From the NCBI GenBank assembly GCA_949294095.1, contig CASFFZ010000001.1, positions 372,001-436,000 of the forward strand: DNA of 64,000 bases, read 5' to 3'. The translations under genes and the position numbers were made by a program. Under the pieces are notes generated by a model. It had not been told where the DNA came from, made no database searches, and worked only from the letters and a program-made list of their open reading frames with translations. Positions within the stretch are counted from its first letter, which is position 1. Each line of letters opens with the position of its first letter. Shown here piece after piece: positions 26,180 through 37,100 of this stretch. The DNA is from an uncultured bacterium (GTDB lineage Bacteria; Elusimicrobiota; Elusimicrobia; Elusimicrobiales; Elusimicrobiaceae).

Positions 26180-27803
26180 AACTAAAAACCACCGTGGAAA
26201 TCAACAACGTGGCATACAACGCCGCGCACAGCCAGGCGAACCAATCGCCCCATTGGGTATAAAAATTCTTTTGCTCGTTTAATGCCAGCGGGACGGAGGC
26301 CTGCAAAATCTCCTGCGTAAACAAACGCGACTGTTTTTCAATCCGTCCAAACGGATCAATAACAGCCGAAAAGCCGGTGTTGGCCGCGCGCAAAACGGGG
26401 CGGCCGGTTTCTACGGCGCGCAGTACGTTTACCGCCAAGTGTTGGAAAGGGGCCGCCGTTTCAAAAAACCAAGCGTCGTTGGTAACGTTAATAAACAACT
26501 TCGCCCCCTGCCGGTTTTGCGAAAGCCACAGCTGCGGATAAATGGATTCGTAGCAAATGGTTTCCCCTACGGCCACGCCGCCTAAATCCAGCGGTTTCTG
26601 CCCGCGCGCACCCGGCGTGAAAGAACCCAGCTCGCCCAATACGGCCACATCCTTAAAAACACGGCGCACCAACCCTTCCAACGGAATATATTCCCCAAAA
26701 GGCACCAGTTTGGTTTTGCGGTAAGACTGCAGTCCTTCCGCCTGCGGCGCCAGCAAATAAGCGCCGACATATTGCTTGCCGTCTTCCTCCACATTGGAGC
26801 CGATAAATTGGTAGGCGTTTGTTTGGGCGGCAATCTCTTTAAAAAGCGTCCAATACGGCTCTTCTGTCAGCGCACCGGGCACGGCGCTTTCCGGCCACAC
26901 CATCAGCCGCACGCCCTTTCCCGCCAGCGAAATTCCTTGCGCCTGAAGGGTCTGCAAAATTTCCGCCTCGTATTGAGGGCTCCATTTTTTGTATTGGTCT
27001 ATATTGGGCTGCAAAAGCGCGGTGCTTACACTCAATAGCGGTTTAAACGGCCGTTTGGAAGAGTCATCCGGCAGCGTATAATGCCCATACGTATACGCGG
27101 CCAAAAACACTACTGCGGCCGCCGCCATATGCCATACCCCGTCTTTTACGCCTTGGGTGGCAAACGCCCAACCCAAGCTGGCTCCCGTAAAGGCCACGAT
27201 AAAACTGACGCCATACACCCCCGTAAAAGCCGCCAACTGCAGCATTTCCGGCGCGTTCCATTGGGTATATCCCAACATGACCCACGGGAACCCCAACCCA
27301 TAAAACGCCACCGTTTGGTGCAGCCATTCCAACGTAACAAACCCGCACGCCGCCAGCAACGGGAAAAAGGGGCCTGTTTTCTTTAAAAAATAGCAGCTGC
27401 CGCCAAAAAGGGCAAACTGTACGGCCAGCAATCCGCTAAGCCCCAGCCACGCCGCCAAGGAGAGCCCCTGCGACAGGCCGCCCCCGTGCAAACAGGTGTA
27501 GTAAATCCAGTAAAAAATACCGGCGTGAAATAAAAACGCCGTCAGCCAGCCGTATAAAAAAGAAGACCAAAACCCTTTGGTTTTGGTCACACCCCAAATA
27601 AAAGGCGCCAAAGCAAACCACGCCAACGCATGGCGCGACACGCCCGGATAGCTTTGGTACACCAGCCACGCCGTGGCCCCGGCGCACAGCAATAAAAACA
27701 AATAGCGCCCCAGCGCAGAAAAGCTGTTTTTAAAAAAAATGCTCCAGCGATTTTGCGCCAATAAGGCATCTTGTTCGGCGATGGTTTGTCTGAATCCGCG
27801 CAT
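26172..27803 (-). CDS. lnt: Apolipoprotein N-acyltransferase
   Basis: The protein is about 543 aa. It adds the third acyl chain to lipoproteins in the inner membrane, a diderm trait. Six or more membrane helices fill the N-terminal half ([29 protein letters not shown]). The C-terminal nitrilase domain has the Glu-Lys-Cys triad: [20 protein letters not shown] and [12 protein letters not shown]. The frame is open to 27866, but [11 protein letters not shown] at 27803 starts 5 nt after the stop of the gene upstream. One more TM runs at the end ([12 protein letters not shown]). Confidence 0.94.
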   Translation of the reverse strand: MRGFRQTIAEQDALLAQNRWSIFFKNSFSALGRYLFLLLCAGATAWLVYQSYPGVSRHALAWFALAPFIWGVTKTKGFWSSFLYGWLTAFLFHAGIFYWIYYTCLHGGGLSQGLSLAAWLGLSGLLAVQFALFGGSCYFLKKTGPFFPLLAACGFVTLEWLHQTVAFYGLGFPWVMLGYTQWNAPEMLQLAAFTGVYGVSFIVAFTGASLGWAFATQGVKDGVWHMAAAAVVFLAAYTYGHYTLPDDSSKRPFKPLLSVSTALLQPNIDQYKKWSPQYEAEILQTLQAQGISLAGKGVRLMVWPESAVPGALTEEPYWTLFKEIAAQTNAYQFIGSNVEEDGKQYVGAYLLAPQAEGLQSYRKTKLVPFGEYIPLEGLVRRVFKDVAVLGELGSFTPGARGQKPLDLGGVAVGETICYESIYPQLWLSQNRQGAKLFINVTNDAWFFETAAPFQHLAVNVLRAVETGRPVLRAANTGFSAVIDPFGRIEKQSRLFTQEILQASVPLALNEQKNFYTQWGDWFAWLCAALYATLLISTVVFSYE

Positions 27804-27808
27804 AACCG

Positions 27809-28240
27809 TTAGTACGAAATCCGGCAGACGTTTTCTTGGCAAACGGCTTGAGCCGACGGACTGCACTCCCGCTCCACCGAAGGAGCCCCTTCCGGGCAGG
27901 CCTTGGTAAGCGAGTTGGACTGAAATTTATTAAAGTCCAGCGTATAGGCCGCATTAATCGCCGTAACCCCTTCCGGCCCGACTAAGCAGCCGCAAGGGTC
28001 TTTGTCTACAATAATGCAATCTTCGTTTACGCTGCAGCTGACCATCCGGCGCATAGCCGCCTGAACGGCCGATTCGGCCGCCTCTTTTTGTGCTTTGGCT
28101 TCTTTGGCCGCCAGCTGGGCTGCATCCAAAACCGGCACGGACACTTCTATCGGGTTATCCTTGCTTAAAAACAAAGGAATCGCGCCCAATGCCGCCAACG
28201 CGCACACCAGAAGCATCGCTTCTTTTATTTTTAATTTCAT
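27809..28240 (-). CDS. Secreted or anchored eight-cysteine protein
   Basis: The protein is 143 aa from the ATG at 28240, which overlaps the secA stop (ATGA). An N-terminal hydrophobic segment ([18 protein letters not shown]) targets it to the periplasm, as a signal peptide or membrane anchor. The C-terminal ~75 residues hold eight cysteines, C-x5-C-x7-CGC, then three more spaced C and a final C ([31 protein letters not shown]). This pattern suggests a small disulfide-bonded domain. It sits in the secA-lnt operon. Function unknown. Confidence 0.7.
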   Translation of the reverse strand: MKLKIKEAMLLVCALAALGAIPLFLSKDNPIEVSVPVLDAAQLAAKEAKAQKEAAESAVQAAMRRMVSCSVNEDCIIVDKDPCGCLVGPEGVTAINAAYTLDFNKFQSNSLTKACPEGAPSVERECSPSAQAVCQENVCRISY

Positions 28241-30831
28241 AGATTCGCTCCGCAACATTTTTTATATTTTTTGCCGCTTCCGCACGGGCACGGATCGTTG
28301 CGCCCGATGTGTTTGCTCACGGGGGCGGCATTCTTGTTTGGGTTTTTAGCTGCCGCCTGCTGGGCCCGCTCCGCCGCCGTAGGGCGGGGAGGCAGCTGCA
28401 GCCGGAAAATATAGCTGACCATCAAGTCCCGCACGCGGTTTAACATAGAAGAATACAGTTTGTAAGATTCCTTCTGGTATTCAATCAACGGGTCTTTTTG
28501 GGCATAGCCGCGCAGGCTGACGCTGCTTTGCAATTGATCCAGTTCATACAAATTCTGTTTCCAGGCGTTATCAATAATTTGCAGCAAAAGCATCCGTTCA
28601 ATTTCCGCAAAATTGATGCCCTGCTCCGTAAAGTACAGCACGCGGGCGTGGTATAAGTCTTTTACCTGGGCCATAATTTCATCCACCAGCTGGTCGTGGG
28701 ATTTGCGGCCCACATTTTCGGCCGTGAAGTGAAAATCGCCAGGGAAGAAATTGCGCAAATTAATGTTTAACGCTTCAAAATCACTGCGCTGCAAATGGGC
28801 CGGCTGATAATACTGTTCCACCAATTCATCCACAATTTCTTCCATCATCTGCATGGATTTATCGGTCATATTCTCGCCGTCCAAAATGGCGTTTCTGAGC
28901 CCGTAAATGGCGGTGCGCTGTTGGTTCATCACTTTATCGTAATCCAGCAGCTGTTTGCGGATGTCAAAGTTGCGGCCTTCCACCATGCGCTGGGCGCTTT
29001 CAATCTGCCGCGTCATCAGGCGCGATTCTATGGCTTCGCCCTCTTTCATGCCCATCGTGCTGAGCACGGAAGCAATTTTGGTGGTGTTGGCAAACAGACG
29101 CATGAGTTCATCGTCCAGCGAAATATAAAACCGCGAACAGCCCGGATCCCCTTGGCGCGCACAGCGGCCGCGCAGCTGGTTATCAATACGGCGCGACTCG
29201 TGCCGTTCGCTTCCGATCACATGCAGCCCGCCCAATGCAACTACCTGTTTTTGCTCTTCGGGATCGGCCGGGTTGCCGCCCAGCACAATATCCGTCCCGC
29301 GCCCGGCCATGTTGGTGGCGATGGTTACCGCCCCCTTGCGCCCGGCTTGGCTGATGATTTGGGCTTCCATCTCGTGGTATTTGGCGTTTAACACTTTGTG
29401 CGGAATGCCTTTGGAGCGAAGCATATGGCTGAGTTTTTCCGATTTTTCAATGGAACGCGTGCCCACCAGCACGGGCGCCCCCTGCTTCCACAAGCTTTCC
29501 ACTTCGTCCACAATGGCGTTAAATTTTTCACGCTCCGTCAAATACACCAAATCCGGGTAATCAATGCGTTTGGAAGGCTTATTGGGGCGGATTTCCACCA
29601 CGTCCAGCTTATAAATTTGCCAGAATTCGTTGGCTTCCGTCATGGCGGTACCCGTCATACCGGACAGTTTTTTATACAGCTTAAAGAAATTCTGGAACGT
29701 AATCGTGGCCAAGGTCTGGTTTTCTTCTTTAATTTGCAGGCCTTCCTTCGCCTCCACCGCCTGGTGCAGGCCGTCGCTCCAGCGGCGCCCCGGCATTAAG
29801 CGGCCGGTAAATTCGTCCACAATAATCACTTCGCCGTCTTTTACGACGTAATCCACATCCCGCTCGTACAAGTGGTGCGCCCGCAGCGCTTGGTTGATGT
29901 GATGCACCCATTCCGATTCCACGTCGTTATACAAGTTGGGTACATTTAAAAATTTTTCGGCTTTGGCAATCCCCGTATCCGTCAGTGTGGCGGTATGGGC
30001 TTTTTCGTCAATAATAGCGTCTACGCCTTCATCCAGTTTAATGCCCTCGTATTTGGCTTTCACTTCGTCTTTTTCCGTGATCATGCGCACTTTTAGCGAC
30101 GGAATCAGGCGGTTGACGATGTAGTACTTATCGGTACTTTGTTCCGACGGGCCGGAAATAATCAGCGGGGTGCGGGCCTCGTCAATTAAAATGGAGTCCA
30201 CTTCGTCTACGATACAATAGTTCAGCGGGCGCAGCACGCGGTCTTGGCGGTTGATGACCATATTGTCGCGCAGGTAGTCAAACCCCAGCTCGTTGTTGGT
30301 AACGTAGGTAATGTCTTTGGCGTACATCTCGCGGCGTTCGGTGCTGTCCATGTCGTGGTTGATGTACCCCACGGTAAGCCCTAAAAATTCATGAATGGGG
30401 CCCATCCATTGGCGGTCGCGGCGGGCGAGGTAATCGTTGACCGTTACCACATGCACGCCTTTTCCCGTAAGCGCGTTTAAGTAGGAAGGAAGCACCGCCA
30501 CCAGGGTTTTCCCTTCCCCGGTGCCCATTTCGGCGATTTTGCCCTGATGCAGCACAATACCGCCCAACAACTGCACGTCGTACGGGCGCAGCCCGATCAC
30601 GCGCTGGGCCGCCAAACGCACTACGGCAAAAGCCTCCGGCAGCAATTGGTCTAAAGTTTCGCCTTTGGCCAAGCGGTCTTTAAATTCCTGCGTTTTGGCT
30701 TTTAATTGTTCATCGGTCAGTTTTTCAAATTCTGCGGTAAATTTATTGGCGTCGTCCACATAATGTTGGATTTTTTTGAGGTCGCGTTCGCTTTTGGTGC
30801 CAAAAATTTTATCAATTATTGTTTTAATCAT
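28237..30831 (-). CDS. secA: Preprotein translocase ATPase SecA
   Basis: The protein is 864 aa and drives export through SecYEG. Walker A GTGEGKT is near residue 103 and DEVD near 210; [10 protein letters not shown] and [10 protein letters not shown] mark the second motor domain. The C-terminal zinc motif [13 protein letters not shown], which contacts SecB and lipids, is complete. The ribosome site is AAGGAAC. It leads a seven-gene operon secA-(Cys-rich)-lnt-prfB-hemW-cofE-like-mscL with overlaps or short gaps throughout. Confidence 0.98.
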   Translation of the reverse strand: MIKTIIDKIFGTKSERDLKKIQHYVDDANKFTAEFEKLTDEQLKAKTQEFKDRLAKGETLDQLLPEAFAVVRLAAQRVIGLRPYDVQLLGGIVLHQGKIAEMGTGEGKTLVAVLPSYLNALTGKGVHVVTVNDYLARRDRQWMGPIHEFLGLTVGYINHDMDSTERREMYAKDITYVTNNELGFDYLRDNMVINRQDRVLRPLNYCIVDEVDSILIDEARTPLIISGPSEQSTDKYYIVNRLIPSLKVRMITEKDEVKAKYEGIKLDEGVDAIIDEKAHTATLTDTGIAKAEKFLNVPNLYNDVESEWVHHINQALRAHHLYERDVDYVVKDGEVIIVDEFTGRLMPGRRWSDGLHQAVEAKEGLQIKEENQTLATITFQNFFKLYKKLSGMTGTAMTEANEFWQIYKLDVVEIRPNKPSKRIDYPDLVYLTEREKFNAIVDEVESLWKQGAPVLVGTRSIEKSEKLSHMLRSKGIPHKVLNAKYHEMEAQIISQAGRKGAVTIATNMAGRGTDIVLGGNPADPEEQKQVVALGGLHVIGSERHESRRIDNQLRGRCARQGDPGCSRFYISLDDELMRLFANTTKIASVLSTMGMKEGEAIESRLMTRQIESAQRMVEGRNFDIRKQLLDYDKVMNQQRTAIYGLRNAILDGENMTDKSMQMMEEIVDELVEQYYQPAHLQRSDFEALNINLRNFFPGDFHFTAENVGRKSHDQLVDEIMAQVKDLYHARVLYFTEQGINFAEIERMLLLQIIDNAWKQNLYELDQLQSSVSLRGYAQKDPLIEYQKESYKLYSSMLNRVRDLMVSYIFRLQLPPRPTAAERAQQAAAKNPNKNAAPVSKHIGRNDPCPCGSGKKYKKCCGANL

Positions 30832-30906
30832 ATATGTTCCTTTTCCTTGAGGTAAAATCGTATAGTTGGGTACGGCGCGGAACGCTCCGAAGCGGAGCGG
30901 AACATA

Positions 30907-31632
30907 TTATTTGGCAACCGGTTTTTTGTTTTTGGTTTTAATTTGCAGATTAGGGGTTTGCAGCGGCTGCTCGGCGGCGGCTTGGGCTTGGGCCGCTTGC
31001 ACGGCCTGTTGCTGTTGGGATAAGTTTTTATCCGCCTGGGCCATGTAGGCATCTACCGAGGCCACAATTTGGCCGCCGGGGTTTTTTTGCAGGGCGGAGC
31101 TTTCCCGTTTGAGGGCCGCTTTGCGCAGCAGCAACGCTTTTTCCTGTTCTTCGCGCTCTTGCGGGGACAGCTTTTTGTTTTTGCGCACGGCTTTGAGCTG
31201 TTCTTCTACGCACTGCAGTTCATATTCCCGCAGCTCTACGGTTGCCGCCCAAATGTTTGCAAACAAAGGCAGCAGCTGGCTGCGAAAACGCACCGCCGCG
31301 GGCGCCAAAGGGGCGCCGCTCATGTGCGAAAAAATGAAAGCGTCTCTGTATTCGGCCGTCGCTTGCTGCAGGCGGATGGAATTATCAAAATTACGGGCCA
31401 CCGCAATCAATTCATATCGGTTCTGCTCCGTCTGCGGGGCCGCATAAGAAGACAAGAAACTTTCTAAAATAGCCGCGTATGCTTCGTTTTGGCGGGCGTT
31501 TTCCAGCACGGAAGGATTATACTGGGCAAACAGTTCCAGTACTTTTTCGCGCGTGTAATTGTCCGCTTTCGGCTGTGCATACAAAGCCGACGACATCGCC
31601 AGCGTGGCTAAGATAAAAAGACTTCTTTTCAT
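30907..31632 (-). CDS. Secreted alpha-helical protein of unknown function
   Basis: The protein is 241 aa with a signal peptide (MKRSLFILATLAMSSALYAQ). The rest is mostly charged helix, with likely coiled coil around residues 140-220 (EEQLKAVRKNKKLSPQEREEQEKALLLRKAAL, in part), a Gln/Ala-rich stretch and a basic tail. No family recognised; possibly a periplasmic chaperone-like or envelope scaffold protein, which is only a guess from composition. It ends 76 nt before secA and may be co-transcribed with it. Confidence 0.6.
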   Translation of the reverse strand: MKRSLFILATLAMSSALYAQPKADNYTREKVLELFAQYNPSVLENARQNEAYAAILESFLSSYAAPQTEQNRYELIAVARNFDNSIRLQQATAEYRDAFIFSHMSGAPLAPAAVRFRSQLLPLFANIWAATVELREYELQCVEEQLKAVRKNKKLSPQEREEQEKALLLRKAALKRESSALQKNPGGQIVASVDAYMAQADKNLSQQQQAVQAAQAQAAAEQPLQTPNLQIKTKNKKPVAK

Positions 31633-31707
31633 CCGGTTTCCTCTGTTCTTTTATTGTGCTATTTCTATAGGGGCTCGTCAAGCCCTGCGGCCAAACGCCT
31701 ATACAGC

Positions 31708-31737
31708 AAAAAGCCCGGAACGGACATCGTTCCGGGC
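31708..31737 (-). terminator. Terminator of the CcmI-tail-like gene
   Basis: GCCCGGAACG/CGTTCCGGGC stem, 5-nt loop, T-run on the minus strand. Confidence 0.85.
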
Positions 31738-31755
31738 ATCAAAACCAAATGCAGG

Positions 31756-32226
31756 CTAACGGGCGGCCGTGCGGAAAAAGTTCCCTTTCACGTTGCGGGC
31801 CAACTGCACCCGGCCCAAGGTTTTATCCGCCGCTACTACGATGTTTTTATCGTTGGGTTTAATAGCGCCTTCCACCGCACCGAAAATATCGCCTTTTTTG
31901 ACCACACCCAGCTGGCCGTGGTTGTTAATCTGTACTTCCAGCTTTAAAGAGCCCTCCACGCTGGCGGTCAGCAAGTCCGCCTCTCCCATGGAAAATTCCA
32001 GCGGAAATTTCGGATTGACAACCCGTTTAATAGCCACCGGCACATCGGCTTCGTTTTTGACGATAATGGCGCAGGAATTATTGTCCGCCTCGGCCATGCG
32101 CGCCAAGCGTTCCGGAACGGTTACCGTGCCGGAAATATTAAAACGCCCTTCGCTGACCGTACGAGCCAAACAAAAAACGCAGGCGATGATACTGGCAGCC
32201 GCAGCTGCAATTAAAATCTTTTTCAT
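31756..32226 (-). CDS. Secreted single-domain protein resembling the CcmI/CycH C-terminal domain
   Basis: The protein is 156 aa with an N-terminal hydrophobic segment (KKILIAAAAASIIACVFCLA). The remainder (FNISGTVTVPERLARMA, CAIIVKNEADVPVAIKRV, FPLEFSMGEADLL, LGVVKKGDIFG) has the strand order and spacing of the beta domain at the end of the cytochrome c maturation protein CcmI. No ccm genes are nearby, so it may act on something else. Its promoter (TTGCCA, 18 nt, TAAAAT) ends 6 nt before ATG, which suggests a leaderless mRNA. The similarity is by eye and moderate. Confidence 0.6.
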   Translation of the reverse strand: MKKILIAAAAASIIACVFCLARTVSEGRFNISGTVTVPERLARMAEADNNSCAIIVKNEADVPVAIKRVVNPKFPLEFSMGEADLLTASVEGSLKLEVQINNHGQLGVVKKGDIFGAVEGAIKPNDKNIVVAADKTLGRVQLARNVKGNFFRTAAR

Positions 32227-32232
32227 ACTTAT

Positions 32233-32262
32233 ATTTTACCCTTTTGCGCCTCTTTTTGGCAA
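32233..32262 (-). promoter_or_regulatory. Promoter of the CcmI-tail-like gene, leaderless arrangement
   Basis: Minus strand: TTGCCA, 18-nt spacer, TAAAAT, then ATAAGT and ATG. No Shine-Dalgarno is present. Confidence 0.55.
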
Positions 32263-32324
32263 GGGCAGCGCAAACCCTATATACAGTATATTCTTGCCGG
32301 ACTGTTTTTCAAGCCCTGGGCGGC

Positions 32325-32355
32325 AAAAAAAGGGAACCCGGGCGGGTTCCCTTTT
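32325..32355 (-). terminator. Terminator of the SH3-domain gene
   Basis: AAAGGGAACCC/GGGTTCCCTTT stem with a 4-nt loop, 16 nt after the stop. Confidence 0.85.
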
Positions 32356-32370
32356 CGGTTTACCCAAAAC

Positions 32371-32838
32371 TTATTGTTTAAAGAAACCCCACAGGTTGAC
32401 GTTATACACCCAGCCTTCGCATTTGCCGTCTTTGGGGTCGGCCGGTTCGTCTTCCACCTGAATCCAACTGCCTTTTTTGGAGATGTATTTAAACGGATAG
32501 CCTTTTTCCACCGTGCAGACAATTTCCGCATTGGAAGAGGGGCTTTTGCGCACGTTCAAGTCCACTTTGGCAGACATTCCGCCGTTGGGGCTTAAGAGGC
32601 TGGCGGAAATCCAGCCGCTGTATCCTTCAAAATCTTTGACAAGCACCCAGCTTTTGTCTTCATTGGTTTTTACCATAATTACCGGGGTGTATCTCCAGGC
32701 ATACCATTTGATGGCGCATTTTGTACCGGCGCAGGCGCGGATGTTGGCTCTTTTGGCATTCACGCTGGCATATTTCTGGGCAAAAACGGGCGCGCTGACA
32801 AGCAGCATAAGTGTGCATAAAGCGATGATTTTTTTCAT
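32371..32838 (-). CDS. Secreted protein with two bacterial SH3 domains
   Basis: The protein is 155 aa from the ATG at 32838, preceded by AGGAGAC. Signal peptide: KKIIALCTLMLLVSAPVFAQ. Two SH3b-like repeats follow: residues ~24-88 (VNAKRANIRACAGTKCAIKWY to KDFEGYSGWISASLL in outline) and ~95-155 (KVDLNVRKSPSSNAEIV to WVYNVNLWGFF in outline). SH3b domains often bind peptidoglycan peptides, so a cell-wall-associated role is likely. The frame extends to 33093 but the extension overlaps the divergent NifU-like gene region. Confidence 0.8.
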   Translation of the reverse strand: MKKIIALCTLMLLVSAPVFAQKYASVNAKRANIRACAGTKCAIKWYAWRYTPVIMVKTNEDKSWVLVKDFEGYSGWISASLLSPNGGMSAKVDLNVRKSPSSNAEIVCTVEKGYPFKYISKKGSWIQVEDEPADPKDGKCEGWVYNVNLWGFFKQ

Positions 32839-32992
32839 ATACCTTCGTCTCCTCTGCAATAATCCATAAAACGCTACCCCAAAAGTATAGCAATACTGCC
32901 CCGAACTTTGCAAGTATTTTATGGGTTCCTGCCCCGCCCGTCCGCGTAAAAAAGATATAATAAGAAGTAGTTTATCCCTTTTTGGAGCGTTT

Positions 32993-33217
32993 ATGAAAGA
33001 ACAAGTACAAGAAGTTGTGAACCAAATCCGCCCGATCCTGCAAGCAGACGGCGGCGATATTGAACTGATCGGCGTAGATGAAAAAACCGGCATTGTTACC
33101 GTAGGGCTGCGCGGCCGCTGCGGCGGATGCCCGCACGCCCAAATGACGCTGCAGGCCGTGGTGGAAAAGAAGATTAAAGAGCTTGTCCCCGGCGTAACGG
33201 CGGTGGAACGCGTCTAA
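32993..33217 (+). CDS. NifU C-terminal-domain (Nfu-type) Fe-S scaffold protein
   Basis: The protein is 74 aa, a stand-alone Nfu domain that binds and transfers a [4Fe-4S] cluster. The cluster ligands are CxxC in RGRCGGCPHAQMTL; QADGGDIELIGVDEKTGIV is the family N-terminus. The ATG at 32993 follows TTTGGAGCG; TATAAT lies at 32956-32961. It precedes the PHP phosphatase gene by one base. It may serve the radical-SAM and other Fe-S enzymes encoded here. Confidence 0.93.
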   Translation: MKEQVQEVVNQIRPILQADGGDIELIGVDEKTGIVTVGLRGRCGGCPHAQMTLQAVVEKKIKELVPGVTAVERV

Positions 33218-33218
33218 T

Positions 33219-34034
33219 ATGCCCAAGGTGGACTTGCACACCCATTCCCATTTTTCGGACGGCACCAGCACGCCGGAGGAAGTGGTCTTAAGCGCCCTTA
33301 AAACAGGCATTACCGTTTATGCGCTGACCGACCACGACACTACCGACGGCGTGCGCCGGGCGGCCGCCGTGTGCAAAGAACACCGCGTTTTATTTACGCC
33401 CGGCGTAGAAATCAGCACCCGCGATCACGACCACCTGCACTTTACCGGATATAATTTAGATTTGGACAATGCGGACTTCCAAGCCTTTCTGGCGCAAAAC
33501 CGCCACAACCGCCAAGAGCGCATCCGCCAAATCATCCGTCAGCTGCAGCAGGCGGGGGTGGATATTACCGAGCAAGACGTCTTTTCCCGCGCGCCCAATA
33601 CCGTTTCCCGCGCGCACGTGGCGGACGCTTTAAAAGCCAAAAAAATCGTCTCTTCCCGCCAAGAAGGCTTCCGCAAATACCTGGTGCCGGGCCAGCCGGG
33701 CTATGTGCCTTCCGCCGGCGTGACGGCCCTAGAGGCCATTCAGCACATCAAGCGGGCGGGCGGAATTGCCGTCATTGCACACCCCGGCATTGTAGCCGAG
33801 CATTGGAACTTTCCCGCTTGGACGGAAGCCGGCCTGGACGGAGTGGAGGTCTTTTATCCGGCCCATACATTCTCCATGCGCCAAGATTTGCTGGCCGTCG
33901 CCCGCAAATACGGCTTGCTGGCCACGGCCGGATCGGATTACCACGGGCCTCAGGGCGGGCGCAACAGCACGCCCGGCATGCAAATTCCGCAATCCCACTA
34001 CGATAAACTCCTGCGAAAATTATTCAACCGTTAA
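33219..34034 (+). CDS. PHP-domain phosphoesterase (TrpH/RNase AM-like)
   Basis: The protein is 271 aa. The metal ligands are visible in VDLHTHSHFSDGTSTPEE, ALTDHDTTDGV, TPGVEISTRDHDHLHFTGY, AVIAHPG and AGSDYHGP. The family includes 3',5'-nucleoside bisphosphate phosphatase and a 5' exonuclease that matures rRNA. A role in RNA turnover or nucleotide recycling is therefore likely. It follows the NifU-like gene directly. Confidence 0.92.
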   Translation: MPKVDLHTHSHFSDGTSTPEEVVLSALKTGITVYALTDHDTTDGVRRAAAVCKEHRVLFTPGVEISTRDHDHLHFTGYNLDLDNADFQAFLAQNRHNRQERIRQIIRQLQQAGVDITEQDVFSRAPNTVSRAHVADALKAKKIVSSRQEGFRKYLVPGQPGYVPSAGVTALEAIQHIKRAGGIAVIAHPGIVAEHWNFPAWTEAGLDGVEVFYPAHTFSMRQDLLAVARKYGLLATAGSDYHGPQGGRNSTPGMQIPQSHYDKLLRKLFNR

Positions 34035-34094
34035 TCCCCCGCCCTTGCGGCGTACCTCAAAAGGCATTTCCCCCTTTCTGCAAGCAGTTGCCCA

Positions 34095-34126
34095 TAAAAA
34101 AGCCCCGGCCTTTACCGGGGCTTGTT
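34095..34126. terminator. Bidirectional terminator between the PHP and MFS-fusion genes
   Basis: GCCCCGG/CCGGGGC stem between A- and T-rich flanks, separating convergent genes. Confidence 0.85.
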
Positions 34127-34139
34127 AAATGGCGTATTT

Positions 34140-37100
34140 TTATTGGGCGGGGGCGGCGTCGTCCAAATTCCCCGCGGGCGGGTTCTTGCCGCCGCGTTTG
34201 AAAAGATTTTTAACGCCTTTCCACAAGCGCTTGGCTTCGTATTTTAATTCTTTGACCATAGTGGAATTGCGCATCATGCCCGGAGTCAGCACCAAGCTGG
34301 CGCCTAAAGCGGCCCCTGCATACAGCAAAGACGACGCGTCAAACCCCGTCATGGCTGCCAGGTAACCCGCCGGAATGGCGCCTAAACCGCCCAGCGCCAT
34401 CGTCAGCGCCAGAATAGAGGAAAGCTCGCGGTTCTGCTTCGGGTATTTGTTCATAATGTAATCATACATTTGGGTAAAGAAGTTCCCCACCCCAAAGCTG
34501 GCCACCGCCGCCCCGGTTACCATCTGGCCCACGCTGTCGCCGGCAGTGGTCATAATTACCGTACCCAAGGCGGAAAACGCCGAGCAGAAGATGTACATAC
34601 TGTCTGCGCTGATGCGGCGGCTGATGATATTGCCGCCCAAACGACCGGCAATCAGCGGTACATACAGCGAACAGGCAATCAGGAAGTTGGCCAGTTCGCC
34701 TTCGGTAATGAGCTGTTTCATCACGCCGGCAAACGAGCTGGAGATGACGAATTCATGCACGGTGGCAAGCGTCATGGCCGAAGCTAAGGAGAACACACCC
34801 GGGACTTTGAGCATTTTGCCCATATTGCCCAGCGTGTTTTCTTGCACGATCAACGAATGTTTGATTTGGGCAGTCAGGTCTTGGGCCTGCGCCGGAGCCA
34901 GGGCATATTCCTGCGTTAAGCGTTTTTCCAAGCGCTGCAGAAAACTGTCCTTTTCTTTTGCGTACAAATCGGCTTTCTTCTGCCCCGGATTTAATTTAAC
35001 ATCCGCAAAAACCAAAGCGTCCAAAGCGTCTTTAAACGCCCGGGCGGCGTCATCAATTTGGGTAGAAGTAATTTTCCCTTCCACCTCGGCCAATGCTTTG
35101 GCGCCGGAGGAAAGAGCCAATTCCAAATTCTTTTTGCTCTGCTCCAAATTCTTGGCGGAATACGCATCCCGCAGTTTGGCCCGCCACACTTTCCACGCCA
35201 CGACGCCGCTGTATACGGCATAGATGGGGAAGCTGATGGAGTAATCAATCCCCAAATCCACGCCCGTGGCCAGCAGAATGCCGTGATTAATTAAATACGG
35301 CGAGGCCAAGAAGGCCAGCGTGCCCACATTTTTGTATACGAAGCTTAAATTGTACAACACCACATCTTTTAAGCTCACTTGGGATTTTTTCGTAAAGAAT
35401 TCTTTCAGCCGCAGCCCGATCTGGGCAAAACCGTGTTTCTGTTCGGCCGTGAATTCGGTTTCGGATTGTTCCAGCGCGGCTTTCGCGTCATTTAAAATTA
35501 CCTCGCCGCGGTTGGCGCGAATCAGCATATTAGAAACCAGTTGCTTTAAGATGCTAGATCCGCTCATTAAGAACAAAGCCGTGATAAACAGCCCCTTGGA
35601 AACCGGCCCCAGCGTCAAACCTTCCACAAAGCCGTAGAAACCGCCCGCACTGGCCAAGATCCCCGCCGCGGAGGACATCGCCAGCGACAGCACCATCAGT
35701 TTCTTCTCCCCGTATTTTTTCAGGATCGGCGTCAGCAGCGAAGCCAGCCCCGGCAAAATATAGTTAATGGTAAACATCATGCTGTTGGCCGCGCTGACTT
35801 GCATATTCAACGCTCCGTTTACCATCGGCCCCATGGTTTTACCCAAGCTGACATTGGTTAAAGACGCATCCCGCATAATCAAATCGGCGCGGTTTTGCGT
35901 GGGATGGACGGACACATTAAAAGAGGTAGGGCTAAAGCGCAAGACTTCCACAAAATTGGCAATTTGATTTTTAGGCAGACGCACGTAAAAACCGGACAGC
36001 GCCGTAGGCGTTATCTCCCCGGGTTTTAATAACCCCAGCGATCCGTCTTCCATGACCACCATTTTTGCATCCGGTATGTACGATTTTACCGGCATTTCCA
36101 CTTCCAAGGGAAGGGGTTGTCTGGTCAACAAATCGTATACGGGCAGCTTGACCGATTTATACACCACATCCGGCGCGCTCTCTAACTTAAGGCTGAATTT
36201 TTCAACCCCGGCCGCTTCAATCAAATCCGCCAGCGCCCCCACTTGGTTGCTTTGCAGCCGCATGTAGAAATGCGCCATCCGCAAAGGTTCCTGCTCCTGG
36301 TTGCGCAGTTCCGCCACATATCCGTGTTTGAAATCCGAATGGGCCGCAAAAGCAATGCGGTTATACCCTTTCACGCGGAAGCGGTTGCTGATTTCCAAAT
36401 TAACCGGCAGGATTTTTTCAATGCCCTTTTCGTCTACCAGCGTTAACTTGAACCCTTTTTCCGATACGGGAATAAAACCCGTTTCATTGGCGCCGATCAC
36501 TTCATCGGCGGCGGCGGGCGCTTCCGGCGAGCGCAAATTGCTAAACACTTCGTGGATTTCCGAATCGTCGTGCAGGCCCGGCTCTTCGGCGGCCGCTTCC
36601 GGGGCGGCGCCTTTTTTCTGGTTCCATTTATTGCGCACCCACGCAACGGTCTTTTGCAGCGCTTTTCCTATTTCAAATACCGGAATGCCGCTGTAGAGCA
36701 CCCCGGAAGAAGAGGCCGGAGCGCTTTTGGCAAAGAATTGGGCGGTTTTTTCTTGTAATCGGGTAGGGGCCGAGGCCGTCGTTTCGCCGGCGGACGCGCC
36801 GCCCGGCAGGGCCACGGGAGCTACATTCAAATCGGTTTGCGGCAAATGCATTTCCGGCAGCGTAATGGCTAAAGCAGGGGCCTGCTCTGGCAAAGCGGCC
36901 GGGGCCGCTTGCGCGGGCGTTCCCAGCGAAAGCCATTGGTCAGTCGCCTGGGAAGAAGCCTTTGCATTGAGGGCATTGGGTTCGCAGCCCGCCCGTAAGA
37001 AAACGGATAAAGCCTCTTGCTCAGCCACCGGAGCAACCGCCCCCTCCGCTACGGAAATCTGTACGCCTTTTGTGGCCGCCCGCTGCGCCACATCTTGCCA

